DNA of 9,998 nt, from positions 1 through 9,998 of the forward strand of contig CAMPIG010000148.1 of NCBI GenBank assembly GCA_946886255.1. Direction: 5' to 3'. The notes below the pieces were generated by a model. It was given only the letters and a program-made list of their open reading frames with translations. It was not told the DNA's origin and ran no database searches. Position 1 is the first letter of the stretch. Each line of letters begins with the position of its first letter. Below, one piece after another: positions 6,883 through 9,998 of the stretch. The DNA comes from an uncultured Cellvibrio sp. GTDB lineage: Bacteria > Pseudomonadota > Gammaproteobacteria > Pseudomonadales > Cellvibrionaceae. Both the position numbers and the translations under genes were made by a program.

Positions 6883-7614
6883 ATGGAAAGAATCGACGAG
6901 AAAGATAATTTTGTAATTAACAAAGATTTCGATTTATCTATTCACCATGTCGGCCAAGAAAAAAGAATAGTGGCAGTTATTGATAATTTTCTTCTCGAGC
7001 CGGAATGTTTGTATAAAGCTGCTATAGATGTTGGCAGTTTTAAAGAATATATCGAATTCGGGAATTATTACCCTGGTATACGCGCGGCAATACCTGCCGC
7101 ATACCAGAATGCAATTTGTGATGGTTTGCGAGAAATTTTTTCAAACATATTTGGCGTATCAAGCAGTCGTCGAGCCAAGACAGCAAGCTGTTACTCATTA
7201 ACCACAACAAAACCCGAAGATCTTTCAATTCTACAAAAATTGCCACATTTTGATTCCTTTGATTCAGATTTTTTTGCAGTTCTCCATTATCTTTGTAATG
7301 AAAGCTATGGGGGTACAGCTTTTTTTCGACATCAAAAAACCGGTTATGAATCCATTGATCGAGAACGGATGAAAGAATATTGGCCTGTTGTTGAACAAGA
7401 GCTACAGGATAGTGGCGAGCCACGGGCAGCTTATATTGATGAAGAAACAAAACATTATGAAAAAACTGCTGAGTTCACAGCACGCTATAACCGCTTGTTG
7501 ATTTATCGTGGAAAGATGCTGCATGCTGGAATTATTAAAGGTGAAAAAAGTTTGTCTCCAGACCCGAGTGTCGGTCGTTTAACGGCCAATAGCTTCATCA
7601 GCTTTCCGATATAA
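6883..7614 (+). CDS. DUF6445 family protein, putative 2OG-Fe(II) oxygenase-like
   Basis: A 243-residue cytoplasmic protein with no signal peptide. The start at the ATG 6883 is a judgement: the only good Shine-Dalgarno (AGAGG, 6861-6865) is about 17 bases away, and in-frame GTG (6865) and TTG (6844) codons lie upstream. The sequence looks like DUF6445, a family called Pass1-related in older annotations. It has the metal-binding pattern of 2-oxoglutarate/Fe(II) oxygenases: HFD at 122-124, a distal His214 in YRGKMLHAG, and Arg232 in GRLTANSF, which could hold 2-oxoglutarate. An enzyme role is inferred from this pattern; the family's reaction is unknown to me. The gene lies 22 bp before the halogenase-like gene, on the same strand, and both follow the receptor terminator. 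Its base composition is markedly AT-rich compared with the feo genes. Confidence 0.8.
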   Translation: MERIDEKDNFVINKDFDLSIHHVGQEKRIVAVIDNFLLEPECLYKAAIDVGSFKEYIEFGNYYPGIRAAIPAAYQNAICDGLREIFSNIFGVSSSRRAKTASCYSLTTTKPEDLSILQKLPHFDSFDSDFFAVLHYLCNESYGGTAFFRHQKTGYESIDRERMKEYWPVVEQELQDSGEPRAAYIDEETKHYEKTAEFTARYNRLLIYRGKMLHAGIIKGEKSLSPDPSVGRLTANSFISFPI

Positions 7615-7636
7615 AACAAATGATGGATTGTTTGCT

Positions 7637-9172
7637 ATGCAAATGAAAAGACAGCCTCCCAAAAGTATAATCATTGTTGGGGGTGGAACTGCAGGCTGGA
7701 TGGCAGCTAACTGGTTGGCACATTATTGGCGAAATCAGGAGTGCAAGATTACGCTTATAGAGTCTCCGGAAGTTGGTATTATCGGCGTTGGTGAAGGTTC
7801 AACTCCCTACCTGCGCAATTTTTTTCGCAATCTCGGCATTGCCGAGAATGAATGGATGCCCGCCTGCAATGCAACCTATAAGGCCGGCATTAGCTTTCCT
7901 GATTGGGTAGATCATCCAAATAATCGTAACTATTTCCATCCTTTTTTTACTTATCTCGATATCCAGAGTGGAGAGCGATTTTTCTACAACGCCTGTCAAC
8001 GTCGGCGAGGATTGGATGTGCCTGCTCATCCCAATGATTTCTTTGTTACTGCAGCATTGGCGCGAGCCAGATTGGCGCCTGTCCCTAGGCATAAACTCGA
8101 TTATGAACCTGATTATGCATACCACTTTGATTCGGGCTTGTTAGGCCTTTTTCTGTCACAGCGAGCCAGGATGGCCGGGGTAAATCATATATCGGACACA
8201 GTGACCAATGTTGAGCTTACTGAATCAGGTGAAATCGGTGGTTTGTATTTGCACAGTCAGGGCAGGTTGGATGGTGATTTCTATATAGATTGCACTGGCT
8301 TCTCTGGCGTACTCATCAATCGTGCTCTGGGAGAGCCCTTTATTTCTTTCGCAAATAATCTTTTTAATGATTGCGCGGTGGCTATGCCCACCCCAATGGA
8401 TAATGGTCAGGATATTCCGGTAGAGACGATTTCCTGTGCGATGAAATATGGGTGGTCATGGAAAATACCGCTTACTAATCGTTATGGCAATGGTTACGTC
8501 TACTCATCTTCTTTTGCATCTCAGGAGCAGGCAGAAAAAGAGTTACGTGAACACTTGGGTGATTCGGCAAAAGGGCAGGAAGCTCGTCATTTAAAGATGA
8601 GGATTGGCCGGATCGAACGTCATTGGAGCAAGAATTGCCTGGCGTTAGGATTGTCCCAAGGTTTTATTGAGCCGCTAGAGGCTACGGCATTAATGCTGGT
8701 GCAATTCACGATTGAAATGTTTTGCGCAGTCCATGATTCAGCCGATACTTTGGTTACGGCACGCCAAACACTGAATCAAAAAATTAATATGATGTTTGAT
8801 GGAGTAAGGGACTACATTGTTGCTCATTATCAGCTTAATTCAAGAACCGATACGGATTATTGGATTGAGAATAGAGAGCATACGAATATTTCAAGTAATT
8901 TAGCAGAGATATTTCATTCTTGGGATTCAGGTGCAGATTTTGAAGCGATCTTGACAAAGTTAAAGGCAACACAAGTTTACCTTCGTCCTTCATGGTATTG
9001 CTTGCTGGCAGGTATGGGACGTTTCCCTAGCCGGCTACAACCACCTACTAATCCCATGCTGATTCAAGCAGCCCCTGCATCTCGAACTTACTGTGATGCG
9101 ATAGCTAAAAAGCTATTTTATGAGCATCAAGCGCACCTCCAGGAAGTCTATGGAGATTCATGGAGGCGCTAG
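7637..9172 (+). CDS. Flavin-dependent tryptophan-halogenase family protein
   Basis: A 511-residue protein of the tryptophan halogenase family (PF04820). The start is taken as ATG 7637, with a weak GGA-containing site about 8 bases upstream; ATG 7643 is the alternative. The FAD-binding glycine motif GGGTAGW is at residues 15-21. The halogenase-specific WxWxIP motif is present as WSWKIP (273-278). Lys82, in ATYKAGISF, aligns with the catalytic lysine of PrnA and RebH, and Glu345, in GFIEPLEAT, aligns with their catalytic glutamate. All hallmark residues are therefore intact and halogenase chemistry is possible. Relatives in TonB-receptor loci (for example BrvH and the Xanthomonas campestris enzymes) halogenate indole-type compounds in vitro, but their natural substrates are unknown. 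No flavin reductase partner is in the window. It probably forms an operon with the DUF6445 gene. Confidence 0.92.
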   Translation: MQMKRQPPKSIIIVGGGTAGWMAANWLAHYWRNQECKITLIESPEVGIIGVGEGSTPYLRNFFRNLGIAENEWMPACNATYKAGISFPDWVDHPNNRNYFHPFFTYLDIQSGERFFYNACQRRRGLDVPAHPNDFFVTAALARARLAPVPRHKLDYEPDYAYHFDSGLLGLFLSQRARMAGVNHISDTVTNVELTESGEIGGLYLHSQGRLDGDFYIDCTGFSGVLINRALGEPFISFANNLFNDCAVAMPTPMDNGQDIPVETISCAMKYGWSWKIPLTNRYGNGYVYSSSFASQEQAEKELREHLGDSAKGQEARHLKMRIGRIERHWSKNCLALGLSQGFIEPLEATALMLVQFTIEMFCAVHDSADTLVTARQTLNQKINMMFDGVRDYIVAHYQLNSRTDTDYWIENREHTNISSNLAEIFHSWDSGADFEAILTKLKATQVYLRPSWYCLLAGMGRFPSRLQPPTNPMLIQAAPASRTYCDAIAKKLFYEHQAHLQEVYGDSWRR

Positions 9173-9177
9173 TTATC

Positions 9178-9915
9178 TCATGCTCTGGAATCAAGCTCGA
9201 CGTTGTTCTTGGCTTTCTTCTTCTGAGCAAGAGTGGAGATTGCTCCAAGCGATAGCAGGTGAGCATAGATTGGAGCCAGGTAGCCACGCTTGCGTAGTTC
9301 TGTAAATGTTGAGTCAGTAAGCTCATTGAGCTTTTTATTATCAACAGCATAAATCCCATTCAATGAGTAACTCCCGCGTACATCGTTCTCGATATTTATA
9401 GTTAGAGACATGGGTGAAAGTAGTTCATGTTGTATTAAATAATTTATGAAAGAGGATGTAATTGGGATTTGGTTGATAAGGGTCGACATTAGATTTTTTT
9501 TCTTTATCAGAAAGTCGGATTCGGCCCCGGCTTCATCAAATAGCTTTTCGCCATCTGATTCATTCACCAAGGGGCTTCCCAAATCAATACACACGGTGAA
9601 GTGATCAGTGTCATTTTGTTTGGGTATTAAGACGAACGGGGCTGTACGTGCAGCAAGTGGAATATAACTATTCCACTCAGTGGGCGTATAGAAAAGGTTC
9701 TCTCCCGGTTCAAGCCCCGTCATCACAACACTACGAAATGTATTGCTTTCAGCATCTTTAACAAAAACTATCGGATAGTTGAGAGCTGCTACCGTAAATT
9801 CATGAGCTTGTAAGGGAAGTAAATGTTGGTTTTGGGTTAATAAATAGGCGCTGTCTGATTTGACGCGAGTATTTTGATGTTTTTGTTTGTCCAGCGCGAC
9901 GATTTGGGATGTCAT
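9178..9915 (-). CDS. SapC family protein
   Basis: A 245-residue protein of the SapC family (PF07277), near the family's usual length of about 250. The ATG at 9915 is chosen because GGAG lies 6 bases before it; an upstream in-frame start at 9969 would add 18 residues. Family features seen are LPLQAHEF followed by ALNYPIVFV (about 33-52), LNGIYAVDNKKLNEL (185-199) and YLAPIYAHLLSL (212-223). A lysine-rich C-terminal tail follows. There is no signal peptide or membrane segment, so it is likely cytoplasmic despite the family name, which comes from a Campylobacter surface-layer locus. It lies 5 bp from, and convergent with, the halogenase-like gene. SapC, halogenase-like and DUF6445/Pass1 proteins commonly occur beside TonB-dependent receptors, which supports a shared but undefined function. 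Confidence 0.88.
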   Translation of the reverse strand: MTSQIVALDKQKHQNTRVKSDSAYLLTQNQHLLPLQAHEFTVAALNYPIVFVKDAESNTFRSVVMTGLEPGENLFYTPTEWNSYIPLAARTAPFVLIPKQNDTDHFTVCIDLGSPLVNESDGEKLFDEAGAESDFLIKKKNLMSTLINQIPITSSFINYLIQHELLSPMSLTINIENDVRGSYSLNGIYAVDNKKLNELTDSTFTELRKRGYLAPIYAHLLSLGAISTLAQKKKAKNNVELDSRA

Positions 9916-9985
9916 GAATAGCTCCAGCTCATTGAAAAAATAAATGATTAGATAGTTTATGAGATTCACTATACCGTGAGTCGTT

Positions 9986-9998
9986 TATAGCAGCTATA
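9986..9998. promoter_or_regulatory. Palindrome upstream of the SapC gene, at the window edge
   Basis: TATAGC-A-GCTATA is a perfect inverted repeat with a one-base centre, 70 bp upstream of the SapC start codon. It reaches the window edge and could extend further. It lacks the central CG of the receptor operators and is not the same site. It could be a regulator-binding site or chance. Confidence 0.25.

Noticed and set aside
9966..9979. TCAC-N6-GTGA inverted repeat upstream of the SapC gene as a possible CRP site
   Set aside because: The half-sites are in the opposite order to the CRP consensus TGTGA-N6-TCACA, so it is not a CRP site; four-base arms occur often by chance.
1..9998. CRISPR array, tRNA, rRNA, insertion-sequence ends or transposase
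   Set aside because: No regularly spaced repeats, no transposase-like protein, and no cloverleaf or rRNA sequence were recognised by eye.

Overview
The window reads as chromosomal DNA from a gammaproteobacterium. The style of its TonB-dependent receptor and the company that receptor keeps (SapC-family protein, tryptophan-halogenase-family protein, DUF6445 protein) suggest a carbohydrate-scavenging member of the Cellvibrionaceae or a close relative. This assignment rests on recognising protein families by eye, not on any search. No rRNA, tRNA, CRISPR array or insertion sequence was seen.

Left part (1-2880): the 3' end of a family-3 solute-binding-like protein runs rightward off the left edge. 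It converges with a leftward ferrous-iron uptake operon read in the order feoA, feoB, small FeoB-associated Cys-rich membrane protein. feoA and feoB overlap as TAATG. A candidate promoter with a Fur-box-like sequence lies just upstream of feoA, as expected for an operon induced by iron limitation.

Middle (2881-4234): a 303-base divergent spacer, then a rightward gene for a membrane-anchored DUF3014 protein, then a strong hairpin. A 298-base regulatory region follows, holding two identical 12-bp palindromes (GACAACGTTGTC) whose starts are 32 bp apart. They bracket a promoter-like TTGACA/TTTAAT pair, the layout expected of LacI-family repression. The repressor gene is not in the window.

Right part (4235-9998): a TonB-dependent outer-membrane receptor gene ends in a strong intrinsic terminator. 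Beyond it come, on the same strand, a DUF6445 protein with the residue pattern of a 2-oxoglutarate/Fe(II) oxygenase and a flavin-dependent halogenase-family protein with its catalytic residues intact. A SapC-family gene faces them convergently, with only 5 bp between the stop codons. Receptor, SapC, halogenase-like and DUF6445 genes recur together in nutrient-uptake loci of Xanthomonas, Caulobacter and Cellvibrio-type bacteria, but the biochemical job of the three accessory proteins is not settled. This module is the most interesting content of the window: a receptor under apparent sugar-type (LacI-like) control, coupled to two putative oxidative enzymes of unknown substrate.
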